Shown: positions 15,961-25,918 of the stretch, piece by piece | Position numbering within the stretch: the stretch's first letter is position 1 | Layout: each line of letters begins with the position of its first letter | Source of the DNA: JAPOUP01 sp026708635 | GTDB taxonomy: Bacteria > Pseudomonadota > Alphaproteobacteria > Rhodobacterales > Rhodobacteraceae | Assembly: GCA_965200115.1 (NCBI GenBank) | Contig: OZ241336.1 | Span: 930,001 to 994,000 of the forward strand | DNA: 64,000 nucleotides | Direction: 5' to 3' | Made by a program: the position numbers and the translations under genes | Notes under the pieces: generated by a model | The model's database searches: none | The model's input: the letters and a program-made list of their open reading frames with translations, nothing else | Told to the model about the DNA's origin: nothing

Positions 15961-18585
15961 TCAGGCGGTATCCAGAAACTCTTCAAAAGCAGCTTTGAAG
16001 TTGGTGTTGGCCAGCCCGCTTTCATTGAAGAACGGCAGCCCGTACACCGTGTAATCTCGGCCCTGAAACATCGTCTCTATTCTGGCATGGTCCGCGATGT
16101 CCCTAAGAAACCTTTGCTTCCCGTCATCGAGCCGCATGAGGTGCTCGCCCTTGGGCTCGATGAACAATTGCAGGGTCGCGGTGGTGCCGGCGTTTCTCTC
16201 GCGCAGGAACAGAACGAAGTCCGGCTCGAAAGCCTGACCGTCATCGAATGCGAACAGCTTCACCGCTTTTTCATTCCGGAGCAGATAGAAATCATCATAT
16301 CGAGTCCGCAGGCGGTCAGCCTGATCATTCAGGTATTTGATAAAGTGTTTTTCCTGATCCGTCCCATAGCTGTCATCATAGGCGTGCCACTCCTTGCCGC
16401 CCAAATCGATCTGATCCAGTCCCGGTAATTCGCTATCCGCCCAACTTCGTCCGGTCTCGCCTTCCACCCGCAGTTTCAGCGTCCTGTCGGTGAAACGCTC
16501 CTTGATTGGATACGGTTTGAAATCCTTAGTGCCGATATATTCGGCGCTTTCGCGTTTCACTCCGCTCACGATCTGGCCCAGGACGTATTGCGCGATGTCG
16601 AGTTTCTGTCGTGCGGTCAGATTGTCCAAATCATGGGGGAAGCCACGCACCTGAACCGTGGCGCTTCCGAGATATGATTCTGAGGTGATGAACTCAGATA
16701 CGCCTGACAGCTCCGGGAAATAGGTTCGCAGGTTGGTGAAATGGAAAAAATCGTTTGCGTCCATCGCGAAGCGGAGAATGGCTTTGCCGAAGTCAGTTAT
16801 TCCGAAGTCGCGGGATATGGGTTCGTCTGCGCTGGGCTTGAGCGGCGACTGACGGTCCCCAAAAGCGGAGATTTCCGTCACCCGACCCGTCATCAAGCTG
16901 GGATAGGTGAAGGAGCTTTCGATATTGTAGGCGGCAAGCCCCTCTACATTGTCACGCGGATTCTTCACCAGTTCGTTCATCCAGACATGATCCCGCTGAT
17001 ACAGATCGGTCTGCTTGAAGCCGTCCTTGAGTCGCAGCTGTACAGTCCTGGCCGTTTCATCCAGCATTCCGGTTTCACGAAGGGCATCGCGAATGTCCTG
17101 AATATACTTGGGATTGTGGGAGCAGTGATAGTGCAGCTCCTCCAGAATTCGCAGGGGCGCGTCCACCGCGCCGTCATACTTGCGCCTGTCCCGCGCGTCC
17201 TCGGGCCGGTCCGGGGACGTAAAGGGAAAGTATCGCGCCCCGCGCCCGATCAGTTGCGCCTCGGACATCGTGGTCCTGCCCACCCTGTTCCCCCTGCTGT
17301 CGCGGGTGTCATACAGCCGCACGATGTCGAAGAGGTTCAGGACATCCCAACCTTCGTTCAGCTTGTCTACGGCGAATATCGCTCGTATCTCGTTGCAGCG
17401 ATCCTCAAGGGCATTCAATTCAATCTGTCTGATCTCCAAATCTTTTTGTCTATTGACGTTCACTACTTTCTCGGGAGCGAAATCCCCTCGCAGTTCGCGG
17501 GCGAAATCCTCAATCTTCATACCGCGTTCATCGACAATAAAGGCAAAAGCCCTGGACAGCGTCCTGTCGCGCCCGGACTCAGCTCTTAGCGCATCGAGCG
17601 CCTCGGCTGACAATCCGTTCACCATCGCCTTGAACGCAGCCTCGTTGTCCGCGCTTTCCTTGATGGTTTTGGATTTCATTAGCATTACCGGCTTGCAGTG
17701 CAGCCCGTGCGCCTCGGCCATCTTGCGGCGGTACTGGCTTAGCACCATGGCCTGTATCATCCGGCTCACCGGCGGCAAATCGGCCTGCCGCAACTCAATG
17801 TCCTTGGAATAGCCATCCTCACGAAATTGTCGCAGCCCATAGTCGTAGAGTATCTTGTCGCGATACTTAGCGCGAACCGCTTCATGGCTCAGATCCACGG
17901 TCGCCGTGAATTCCAGCAGCATGTTCCCGGGATTCTGGCGAAAAATCTCGGTCACCGTGCCTTCCCAACTATCCCTGTCCTTGGCCTCACTTTCAGTCGG
18001 CGTCTTTTTGGTTTCGGCGTTCAGGTGGTGCGCTTCGTCCGAAATCATGACCACTTTGCGATCTTGGAAATCCTCAAAGGTGACGGAATTCTCTTTCGGT
18101 TCCATCATCCGCCTGTGCAGACCTTGAATGGTGGTGAAATGAATGTTGAGCGCATCGCCCGCCACCGCGTCGAAAGTGTCCACCGCCCTGATATCGACCA
18201 CCCTACCGTCAACGCGTATCGCCGGCGCGAACAGATGCTTCGCGGAGGCCGGGTTTAGGAAATTTTCCTTGGTCTTTTCGATGATCTGGGCGGAATTCAC
18301 GAAGAACAGGAAATCGCGGTAACCACGCGAATAGAGGTCAAGGATGAGCGCGGCCATAAGCAACGTCTTGCCGCTGCCAGTAGCCATGTGGAACAGCAGG
18401 TGTGGGTTCTTCGGGCGTTGTGGAAAGTCATCGATGTAGTAAAGGAACCGTTCCAGCGCCGTGACCTGATAGGGTCTCAGCTCGATTTTGGCTGCAAGGT
18501 TGTCCGTCACATGGACGGGGATGTCTTTCTTGAGCAGGCCGAGCTCAGCGACGGCGCTCATCTTGTCGTTCAGGGTCTGGCTCAT
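15961..18585 (-). CDS. res: Type III restriction enzyme, Res subunit
   Basis: An 874-residue helicase-nuclease. Walker A 'ATGSGKT' is at 68-74, the DEAH box at 182-185 ('SDEAHHL'), and the C-terminal PD-(D/E)XK residues are Pro788-Asp789 and Glu810-Pro-Lys812. Res translocates on DNA and cuts near unmethylated sites only in complex with Mod. The ATG overlaps the mod stop as ATGA. Base composition is visibly less GC-rich than the flanking chromosome, indicating horizontal acquisition. No frameshift is evident, so it may be functional. Confidence 0.9.
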   Translation of the reverse strand: MSQTLNDKMSAVAELGLLKKDIPVHVTDNLAAKIELRPYQVTALERFLYYIDDFPQRPKNPHLLFHMATGSGKTLLMAALILDLYSRGYRDFLFFVNSAQIIEKTKENFLNPASAKHLFAPAIRVDGRVVDIRAVDTFDAVAGDALNIHFTTIQGLHRRMMEPKENSVTFEDFQDRKVVMISDEAHHLNAETKKTPTESEAKDRDSWEGTVTEIFRQNPGNMLLEFTATVDLSHEAVRAKYRDKILYDYGLRQFREDGYSKDIELRQADLPPVSRMIQAMVLSQYRRKMAEAHGLHCKPVMLMKSKTIKESADNEAAFKAMVNGLSAEALDALRAESGRDRTLSRAFAFIVDERGMKIEDFARELRGDFAPEKVVNVNRQKDLEIRQIELNALEDRCNEIRAIFAVDKLNEGWDVLNLFDIVRLYDTRDSRGNRVGRTTMSEAQLIGRGARYFPFTSPDRPEDARDRRKYDGAVDAPLRILEELHYHCSHNPKYIQDIRDALRETGMLDETARTVQLRLKDGFKQTDLYQRDHVWMNELVKNPRDNVEGLAAYNIESSFTYPSLMTGRVTEISAFGDRQSPLKPSADEPISRDFGITDFGKAILRFAMDANDFFHFTNLRTYFPELSGVSEFITSESYLGSATVQVRGFPHDLDNLTARQKLDIAQYVLGQIVSGVKRESAEYIGTKDFKPYPIKERFTDRTLKLRVEGETGRSWADSELPGLDQIDLGGKEWHAYDDSYGTDQEKHFIKYLNDQADRLRTRYDDFYLLRNEKAVKLFAFDDGQAFEPDFVLFLRERNAGTTATLQLFIEPKGEHLMRLDDGKQRFLRDIADHARIETMFQGRDYTVYGLPFFNESGLANTNFKAAFEEFLDTA

Positions 18586-20501
18586 GCGCCCAGCCCATAG
18601 AATGAGCGGGTCGCGGCCTCGTCTTCACCACAAATGTCGAAATCCGCGTCACCAAGAGAGTCCAGATTGACATAGAGGTGATTGGCGTCAAGGCAGTCCA
18701 TCAGCACGCGCTTGGCTTCGTCAATCGTGAGCGCGGTGAAGTCGGCCGTATCGAAGGCGCTCGGGTCCACGTCATAGCGCAAATAGCCTGTGTCCCGGAT
18801 ATCGGCGTGGATCACTTGCAGCGCGGCCATGTCCGTGGCCCTTTCGATACGCGCGGCGATAGCGGAGTTGGAGTGCATAATTTCCGCATAGAGAAATCCG
18901 GCATCCAGATTCCCACGCTTCATAACCTCGACAATACGCTGCTTGGTGCACGTTTCGGCATATTCGAGTTGTTCTGCCATGATGAAGGTGCGACGGCCAT
19001 CGTCTGACTTGTTCAACTCAAAAACCGCGTGGCCGGTTGTCCCGCTGCCTGCGAAGAAGTCGAGTATTTTAGCGTTTTTCTTTTCACCCACTACCGCTTT
19101 GATACAGTCATGCACTGTCCAAAGTGACTTCGGGAACGTGAAGTCGCAACCAGGAACGAGCTCGCGCAGGAGCTGTGTCCCATACTTGTTGGCGTCGTAT
19201 CGGCTATCCTGCCAAACAGTCCGCATTGTTCCGAAATTCTTGCCTAACTCAATCTCATAATGGCCGTTCCGCCAAACCGCACGAAGGAGATCACTTATTT
19301 GATCGACGGATTGGCGGGCGTATCGCCATTTGCGCTCCACGCCCCTCCTGTCGATAGGAAAAACCTCAAACACGCCGTCGTCGCCCTCAACGGTTTGTTC
19401 GGGATGCGCATCGTCAGCGAGCACCTCGCCGAAACCGATTACGGCACCATCCTTTACTTTGATCGAATAGAAACAGTTTCTTGCGTCCCCGCGTTCGCTT
19501 TCCGTGCCCCAATTGCGAAAGTTGGACCAATTGACCTCTTCAGGGTCTATCACCCTCCCACAAATCGATTTCATCGCCTTTGGGATGACGAACAGTGCGT
19601 ACTCGTTGATGTAGGAGAAGTTCGCGCCCTGCACTCCACGGGGATTATGGACGACCGAGATGCAATGCACTTCATGGTCGGGGAAGACCTCTTGCAGCAA
19701 GACGCCCAAGTAGAAAAACTCGTTTTCGTCAATGGCGACAATCATTGAGCCGTCATTTTTGAGCAGCAGTTTCGCCTCATCAAGCCGGTTCTTCATAAAA
19801 GTCAGCCAAGACGAATGATTGAACCTGTTGTTGTAAAGAAAGGTGTTTGAGTCTGATGGGGGGTTATACGGCGGGTCAATATAGATGCAGTCGATCTTGC
19901 CCGCGTAACGCTTTTTCAGTGAATGCAGCACCAGTAGGTTGTTGCCCTTGATGAGCAGACTGTCGTCGTCCGATATCTCACCCACGGGCTTGGCCCGCCT
20001 TTCCGCAGCCGCCTCGGCATCCCAGCGCTCCCATCCGGCCAGCGCCTTGGGCTCATACAGGCGGGTGATGTCATCAGGTGCGAGCGTCGTGTTCCAGAAC
20101 ACTTCGTCCCGTCCACGATCCTCTTTTACCATCCCCCCTTCCAGCACGCAGTCCTTGTAGGGCCATGCCAGCACGACATCGCGGGATTGGCTCAGATAGT
20201 TGCCACGGGCATCCATCAGTCCGATCCGGTTCCTGAATGCGGTGTAGCTGTCAGGCAGAAACGCCTTGTTCGACACAAAATCCTGAAACTTCACTTTGTC
20301 GAAGACCGGTACCCCCGAAACCTCAGTAAAGAAATGCGTCTTGATCGTCTTAGCGCCCATCAGCAATTCCAGCAGGCGAGGCTCCATGTTCAATGCGGCT
20401 TCGATCACCGCGTTTTTTAGGATCGCGCCATCCGAGATGAACGATTGTTCCGATTGCAAGAGATCGGTTAGGTCATCAAGCAGGTTGGTGTTCAGCGCCA
20501 T
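18582..20501 (-). CDS. mod: Type III modification methyltransferase, Mod subunit
   Basis: A 639-residue N6-adenine methyltransferase. The DPPY motif (209-212, in 'YIDPPYN') precedes the SAM-binding 'FFAGSGTTG' (482-490), the beta-class order used by type III Mod proteins. The region between them is the target-recognition domain and sets specificity. No simple-sequence repeat is visible near the start, so phase variation is not suggested. No strong Shine-Dalgarno is seen before the ATG at 20501. It is cotranscribed with res. Confidence 0.9.
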   Translation of the reverse strand: MALNTNLLDDLTDLLQSEQSFISDGAILKNAVIEAALNMEPRLLELLMGAKTIKTHFFTEVSGVPVFDKVKFQDFVSNKAFLPDSYTAFRNRIGLMDARGNYLSQSRDVVLAWPYKDCVLEGGMVKEDRGRDEVFWNTTLAPDDITRLYEPKALAGWERWDAEAAAERRAKPVGEISDDDSLLIKGNNLLVLHSLKKRYAGKIDCIYIDPPYNPPSDSNTFLYNNRFNHSSWLTFMKNRLDEAKLLLKNDGSMIVAIDENEFFYLGVLLQEVFPDHEVHCISVVHNPRGVQGANFSYINEYALFVIPKAMKSICGRVIDPEEVNWSNFRNWGTESERGDARNCFYSIKVKDGAVIGFGEVLADDAHPEQTVEGDDGVFEVFPIDRRGVERKWRYARQSVDQISDLLRAVWRNGHYEIELGKNFGTMRTVWQDSRYDANKYGTQLLRELVPGCDFTFPKSLWTVHDCIKAVVGEKKNAKILDFFAGSGTTGHAVFELNKSDDGRRTFIMAEQLEYAETCTKQRIVEVMKRGNLDAGFLYAEIMHSNSAIAARIERATDMAALQVIHADIRDTGYLRYDVDPSAFDTADFTALTIDEAKRVLMDCLDANHLYVNLDSLGDADFDICGEDEAATRSFYGLGA

Positions 20502-20644
20502 GCGCGGCGTGGACCGATCGGTGTCCCAAACGCGAGCGTGACCATGGAATCCCCCCTTCCGAACATTGCCAGTGGGGCCCGAGCGGGTGCCGGGCCATTG
20601 TCAACAACTCGCAAAAAGAGATGATCCCGCCTATTGGCCTGAAC

Positions 20645-20676
20645 GCGGGGTGCGACCCCGCGCCTGTAATCAGGCG
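20645..20676. repeat. Two abutting perfect hairpins
   Basis: The first stem is GCGGGG/CCCCGC (20645-20650 with 20656-20661, 5-nt loop). It is followed with no spacer by CGCCTG/CAGGCG (20661-20666 with 20671-20676, TAAT loop); the two share one base. There is no T-run, so a classical terminator is unlikely. A REP-like element or structured leader is possible. Confidence 0.4.
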
Positions 20677-20790
20677 TATTCAGCGGGTGACCCGGCAAGG
20701 TGCCGAGTTACGAATTGTTGACGCCGAAGGTTCTGGCACAGCGTCCGGGAGGTTTCAAGTGGCGGGGAAGCGCGAAACGGGAGAGCCGAA

Positions 20791-20865
20791 ATGAACTGGA
20801 TGAAAAAGCTTCAGAAGACTTGGTTTGCGTTTTGGCGGGCCTTAGCGGCCAAATGGGCAGTCTAG
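20791..20865 (+). CDS. Possible 24-residue tryptophan-rich cationic peptide
   Basis: ATG at 20791 preceded by GGGAG (20779-20783, 7 nt spacing), ending at TAG 20863-20865. The peptide has Trp at 3, 11, 15 and 22, Phe at 12 and 14, five basic residues and no acidic ones. Hydrophobic residues fall at helix-like spacing, resembling membrane-active toxin or small membrane peptides. So short an ORF can arise by chance, so confidence is low. Confidence 0.25.
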   Translation: MNWMKKLQKTWFAFWRALAAKWAV

Positions 20866-21006
20866 GGATTAGCGATGCTCGGCGTGACTGTCTTCGGGCT
20901 ACCGCCTTCTCGGACTTGTTATGGCGTCATGGCCCTTCTTTGCATTTCACCATTCGAATTTGTTTCGACCTTTATCAAGACGTTTCGACAGAGAGGCATC
21001 GATCCG

Positions 21007-23073
21007 TCAGCGCCTTCCCTCTCGCAGCCAGGCCCCGATAACCAGAACCGATCCCACCAACAGGAACAGCCATGCATGTACCAGCGGAAAGATCGTCACA
21101 TCCGTTGTCACGTATGCCTCACGCGGCGTTATTCCGAGCCAGCCACGTCCCGCGGCGGCACGCCCCGAGCGGACCCTGCGAATGTCCGGGACACCCGCCT
21201 CGATACTGGCGATGCCGCCACGGGTGGCCCCGATCAATGGGGCCAGTCTCTCGGGACTGGCGATGGTCCGCTCGAACTCCCGCGGTGCCGTCGGTCCAAG
21301 GACCACGACGGTCTCCTCACTTCCCTCCCTCAACCGATAGAGGCCTGGCTCGGTCACGTCGACGGTAGCCTCATACCGTCCGGGTCGAACCCGCTCCAGC
21401 GCAACCGAGTCCGTCGTACCGTCGGGCGCGGTCAGCTCGACGGCGCCAACGCCGTCACCCAGCGTGCGGCGGATTACTGTGATGGTCCGGCCGTCGACCG
21501 CCGCCGAAAGCGCCTCCTCCTCCAGTTCCGGCTCCTTCATCATCCAGTGGGCCAGACGCCGCAGAAGCTCCAGCTGAGGCCCTCCGCCTTCGAAACCGCG
21601 GGTCCATAGCCACGCCTGGTCCGAACCCAGCAACGCGAACCGTCCCTCTCCCACGCGATCAAGCACGAGCAGCGGCCTGTCGTCCACTCCCCGCATCAAG
21701 GTTGTCCCCCGGGTCACCTCAAGGTCAATGAGCCTGAACCACCGACCCCAACTGGGTCCGTCCCCGGCGGCGGTGGGGTCGGACCGCAGTCCGGCCGTGA
21801 CCGGATGGCGCTGGCCCAGTTCGGTGACTTCGGGACGGTAAGCTTCCTCAAGGACCACCGATGTGGGACGGGCGGGCATGATTTCCCCGAGCGGCGTCTG
21901 GTAAAGGCTGCTCGCCCGAGCGAAATCAGGCCCCGCGGCCAGCAGGACCGCGCCGCCGCCCTCGACATATCTCCGGATATTCTCGAGATACAGGGCCGGC
22001 AGGATTCCCCGTCGTTCATAGCGGTCGAAAATGATGAGATCAAACTCCTCGATCTTCTCGATGAACAGTTCACGCGTGGGAAACGCGATGAGCGAAAGTT
22101 CGTTCACCGGCGTGCCGTCCTGCTTGCTCGGCGGGCGAAGGATCGTGAAATGCACAAGGTCAACGGAACTGTCTGACTTCAGTAAATTACGCCAGGTCCG
22201 CTCGCCCGGATGCGGTTTGCCGCTGACCAACAGGACACGAAGCCGGTCACGCACGCCATTGACCCGCACCACGGCCGCGTTGTTCCGGTCCGTGATTTCG
22301 CGATCGGCGACAGGGAGCGTGAACTGGATCACGTTAACGCCGCCATGTGACAGCGTCAGTGTGAGCTCCAAATCCTCACCGACCGGTACGAAATGGCTCT
22401 CCGGCTCTCCACCATCTAACGTGATCCGCACCTCGGCAACGCCGTCCACGGTCTCCGGCACCGCGCCCTGATCCTCGACCCGCAGCCGAAACCGCGCTGG
22501 CTCACCAAGAATCGCGAATGCGGGAGCGTTCAGTATTCGGAGGCGACGGTCCCAATCGCCCGCCCGCCCCGTCATCACAAGGTGCAGGGGCGCGTTCATG
22601 TCCGGGGCCCGATCCAAATCGTGCAGGAGGCCATCCGATAGCAGGAAGGCACCCGCGAGTCTGGCCTGAGGCTCTTCGGCCATGGCCTCGGACAGCGCGT
22701 CCATCAGCAGCGTTCCCTGATTGTCGTCGCTGTCACCGACGGTAACGACCCGAAGTTCGGTGCCTTCAAGTCCCGCAACGCTGGATTCGATCGCGTCAAG
22801 GGCGCGCTCGATCTGCTGCGGACGGTCGGAAACGGTCTGGCTTGAGCTACCGTCCACGATAACGATCACGATGTCCGTCAGCCGCTCCCGCACCTCGCGC
22901 TGCACGGAAGGGTTGACGAGCGCCGACAGGAGAAGAAGCCCGGCAAGACCGCGCAGCCACCATCCGGAAAGGCCGCGCGCGAACGCCGCGATGGCGTAGA
23001 ACGCGACCAACCCGGAAACCGCCCATACGAGCCACCATTCCAGAAGCGGATCGAATATAACGGTACCTGTCAT
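21007..23073 (-). CDS. Membrane protein of the MoxR-DUF58-BatA cluster with a GATase-like central domain
   Basis: A 688-residue protein with two N-terminal membrane segments (about 12-32 and 36-53) and one near the C-terminus (about 663-682). An 'IVIVDGSSSQT' segment (about 68-78) looks like a degenerate von Willebrand A/MIDAS start. A central domain ('LIIFDRYERRGILP', 'GGGAVLLAAGPDF') resembles class I glutamine amidotransferase-like folds. It is the last gene of a four-gene cluster and follows the BatA/DUF4159 gene by 85 bp. The cluster probably assembles or chaperones an envelope-associated complex. The molecular role of this protein is unknown. Confidence 0.75.
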   Translation of the reverse strand: MTGTVIFDPLLEWWLVWAVSGLVAFYAIAAFARGLSGWWLRGLAGLLLLSALVNPSVQREVRERLTDIVIVIVDGSSSQTVSDRPQQIERALDAIESSVAGLEGTELRVVTVGDSDDNQGTLLMDALSEAMAEEPQARLAGAFLLSDGLLHDLDRAPDMNAPLHLVMTGRAGDWDRRLRILNAPAFAILGEPARFRLRVEDQGAVPETVDGVAEVRITLDGGEPESHFVPVGEDLELTLTLSHGGVNVIQFTLPVADREITDRNNAAVVRVNGVRDRLRVLLVSGKPHPGERTWRNLLKSDSSVDLVHFTILRPPSKQDGTPVNELSLIAFPTRELFIEKIEEFDLIIFDRYERRGILPALYLENIRRYVEGGGAVLLAAGPDFARASSLYQTPLGEIMPARPTSVVLEEAYRPEVTELGQRHPVTAGLRSDPTAAGDGPSWGRWFRLIDLEVTRGTTLMRGVDDRPLLVLDRVGEGRFALLGSDQAWLWTRGFEGGGPQLELLRRLAHWMMKEPELEEEALSAAVDGRTITVIRRTLGDGVGAVELTAPDGTTDSVALERVRPGRYEATVDVTEPGLYRLREGSEETVVVLGPTAPREFERTIASPERLAPLIGATRGGIASIEAGVPDIRRVRSGRAAAGRGWLGITPREAYVTTDVTIFPLVHAWLFLLVGSVLVIGAWLREGRR

Positions 23074-23158
23074 GCCGAAATTTCCCCGCCGGACGGCGCA
23101 TGGGACCGACGACGGCGGGATCGCCTGACCCGAAGGTCAGTTCCGTAGCTGGCACGTG

Positions 23159-25918
23159 TCATTGGCCAAGCCTGTCCAATAAAGCCGGAACATGAACCTG
23201 ATCCGATTTGTAGTTGCCGGTCAGTACGTGCATGACGAGGTTGACGCCGAAGCGTCTCGCGAGTTCTCTCTGTCGCTCTCCCGCCATCCCGCGGCCGACC
23301 GGAAACATTTCGTTCCCCGCTTCGTCCACAGCCCAGGCGGAAGCCCAGTCGTTGCCACCTATCAATACGGGCGTCACGTTGTCGTTAAGGTTCCGGAATG
23401 GCATTCCGTCGATTTTTCTCGCGTCGGTCGGAGCCGCCTCGACCCAGACCTCGCGACCTGAATGCCGCCCGGGAAAATCCTGCAGAAGGTAAAATGCGCG
23501 GGTCAGCACATGATCGCTGGGCAGGAGCTCCAGCGGAGGAATGTCGAGGGGAAGGGTGAGCTCCCGCAGCCTGCGTCCGTTCGGACTTATCTGACCGTAG
23601 CCGGCGATGTCGGCGTCGAGGGTATCGAACACTATCATGCCCCCACCGCGCAGGAAGCGGTTGAGCCTGTCGTATGCAGCGTCCGACGGCGGTTTCTGCA
23701 TCGGCGTGACCGGCCAGTAGAGCAGCGGGAAAACGCTCAGTTCATCACTCTCGAGATCGACGGACACCGGGTCTCCCGGCTCCACCGACGTGCGGTTCCG
23801 AAGCACGTCCGAAAGACCTTTCAGGCCTGCCCTGGTTATGGAATCGACGCGCCGGTCACCCGTTGAAACGTAACCGAACGATACCCTTGAAGCGGCTTGC
23901 ATGGCAAATTCGTCCGGTGATCGCGCCTCCGCCTGTACCCCACCGACCAACATCACGCCAAGCATCACGGCCGTTACGCGCGACGCGGGCACAAGCCGTC
24001 CGGTCAGCCAAAGCGAGCCGACGACATCCAGCGCCAGCAACACGACCGCCAACGCCAGAAACCAACCTTTCAGTACCGTTTCCGGCGACACGTCCAGGCC
24101 CAGCACATCGAGACGCTCGGGCCAGACCGCTTCGGAGAGCGACGCATCGGCGCCGATCACATTGACCGCAACGCGCCGTTCCCCGGACGAATACAGTCCC
24201 GGTGGCATGCCCGGACCCGGTCCGCCATCGGCGATCCGGTCGCCGGAGACACCCGCCAGTCGCGATGCGTCCGCGACGGCACCGAATGCGTCCAGCGCAA
24301 CGTCGGCGGACCAGACGGTCCCGCGAAGGAGCGGAGGTTCCGAATCGGATGGCCGGGTCGAAACCGCCAGACGCTCCAACATCCGAACGAACAGACCGGA
24401 CAGCGGCAAGGTCGACCACTCGGCGTTGGCGGTGACATGGAACAGCACCACCTGTCCCCGCCCGATCCGCTCGCGGGTCACGAGCGGCGTACCATCCGCC
24501 AACGACGCAATGACGCGTTCCGCGAGATCCGGCCCGGGCTGGGCCAGCAATTGACTGGAAACACGCACGTCCTCCGGCACCGACAGGCCGAAGAAAGGCG
24601 AATCCGGGGGAAATGCCCGAAGGACCTTGGGCTCTCCCCAACTCATCGCGCCGCCGATGGCCCGTCCACCGGCGCGCAGGCGCACCGGCAGGAGTGGATC
24701 CCGCTCGCGGCGGCTGACATCGCTGGCGGCGAGCCTCGGGCCGGCGAACCGGAGAAGCGTGCCGCCACGCTCGATCCAATCGAGGACCGGCCGCCGCTCG
24801 GCCGCACTCACCGTGGCCACATCCGCGAGCACGATCACGTCCGGGTTGGCCGGAAGCAGGTCAGGCAACGCCCCCCTGATCATGTCCGTTGTGGGCTCAA
24901 GCGCCCGCTCCAGATAATGGAGCGGCGACATGAGTTCAGGACCTTCCCGGCCGCCAGCCTCGACAAGCGCAACCTCCCTGCGCCTGAGCGCGTCGTCGGT
25001 CAGCGATACCGCGCCGGCGGAGCGAATGCCCGCGATCTCAAATCTTGAGATGCGGTCGCGGAGCTCCGCCGGAAGCGACAGGGTTACCTCGGAGTTCCCC
25101 GCCGCTTCCGCGAATTCGAGATCGACGGAGGCAAGCTGGCGCTCGACTCCACGCGGATCAACACCTTTCGCGACGACGGTCATTACCTCGGTATCACCGG
25201 GACGGCTTCGAACGGCCGAAACCGTGATTCCATCATGGCCAAAAGTGGCGGGACGTAGGGCTAAGACCGGCCGGTCGTCCTCCATAACGGTGACGGTTCC
25301 CCGCGTTTCAAGCATTCGCAGAAGTCCGGCGCGGGACCCGCGGTCCAGCCCGTCCGACACCCACAAAGTGTCAAATCTTTCCTCCGTAAGGTTTGCGGCC
25401 CAACGTTCCAGTGCGGTCGGCTCAGGCTCCCAGGGATTGGGTGTCAGGTTTGGCAACTGTTTCGCCAACGCATCGGCGGCCTGGAACGGGATCCCACCGA
25501 CGGGCGGTTCGGTGAGGCGGGCAAGCGCCACTGGACGCGCCGCCAGCGCGGCATCCGCCAATGCCGCGTCTATGCGCTCGATCCGCCGATTCCAGTCCGG
25601 CGCGTCGGCCCAGGTACCGTCGACAAGAACCAGAAGCGGGCCTGTCCCGGGATCGTCGACGGTGGAGTTCAGAACCGGTCCGGCGAAACCGACGATGAGC
25701 GACGCGACCGCGAGCATGCGCAGCAATAGCAGCCACCACGGCGTTCTGTCCGTCTGCGTCTCGTCATCCGCAAGCCCGAGAAGCAGCGTCACCCCCGGGA
25801 AGCGCCTGCGCACCGGGGCCGGCGGCACGGCGCGCAACAGTAGCCACAGGACCGGGAGTCCCGCGAGCGCCACGAGCAGCCACGGTGCGGCAAAGCCAAT
25901 TCCCGCGATCGAAAACAT
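23159..25918 (-). CDS. BatA N-terminal / DUF4159 membrane protein
   Basis: A 919-residue protein. It begins with the aerotolerance-regulator (BatA) type N-terminus: two hydrophobic segments (about 8-28 and 60-82) flanking a basic 'RRRFPGV' loop. A long periplasmic-type middle part and a membrane segment near 650-670 follow. The C-terminal 215 residues are a DUF4159 domain ('RVSFGYVSTGD', 'RGGGMIVFDTLD', 'MHVLTGNYKSDQVH'). The start ATG directly abuts the DUF58 stop (TAGATG). It belongs with MoxR and DUF58 genes. Confidence 0.85.
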   Translation of the reverse strand: MFSIAGIGFAAPWLLVALAGLPVLWLLLRAVPPAPVRRRFPGVTLLLGLADDETQTDRTPWWLLLLRMLAVASLIVGFAGPVLNSTVDDPGTGPLLVLVDGTWADAPDWNRRIERIDAALADAALAARPVALARLTEPPVGGIPFQAADALAKQLPNLTPNPWEPEPTALERWAANLTEERFDTLWVSDGLDRGSRAGLLRMLETRGTVTVMEDDRPVLALRPATFGHDGITVSAVRSRPGDTEVMTVVAKGVDPRGVERQLASVDLEFAEAAGNSEVTLSLPAELRDRISRFEIAGIRSAGAVSLTDDALRRREVALVEAGGREGPELMSPLHYLERALEPTTDMIRGALPDLLPANPDVIVLADVATVSAAERRPVLDWIERGGTLLRFAGPRLAASDVSRRERDPLLPVRLRAGGRAIGGAMSWGEPKVLRAFPPDSPFFGLSVPEDVRVSSQLLAQPGPDLAERVIASLADGTPLVTRERIGRGQVVLFHVTANAEWSTLPLSGLFVRMLERLAVSTRPSDSEPPLLRGTVWSADVALDAFGAVADASRLAGVSGDRIADGGPGPGMPPGLYSSGERRVAVNVIGADASLSEAVWPERLDVLGLDVSPETVLKGWFLALAVVLLALDVVGSLWLTGRLVPASRVTAVMLGVMLVGGVQAEARSPDEFAMQAASRVSFGYVSTGDRRVDSITRAGLKGLSDVLRNRTSVEPGDPVSVDLESDELSVFPLLYWPVTPMQKPPSDAAYDRLNRFLRGGGMIVFDTLDADIAGYGQISPNGRRLRELTLPLDIPPLELLPSDHVLTRAFYLLQDFPGRHSGREVWVEAAPTDARKIDGMPFRNLNDNVTPVLIGGNDWASAWAVDEAGNEMFPVGRGMAGERQRELARRFGVNLVMHVLTGNYKSDQVHVPALLDRLGQ

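Larger units (their letters stand above)
20502..21006. other. Gap between mod and the BatA cluster, holding paired hairpins and a tiny ORF
   Basis: No normal-sized gene is supported here. It contains two abutting hairpins (20645-20676) and a 24-codon tryptophan-rich ORF (20791-20865), both described separately. The mod promoter should lie at its left edge. Confidence 0.45.

Noticed and set aside
20645..20676. Hairpin pair as a transcription terminator
   Set aside because: No T-run follows in either direction.
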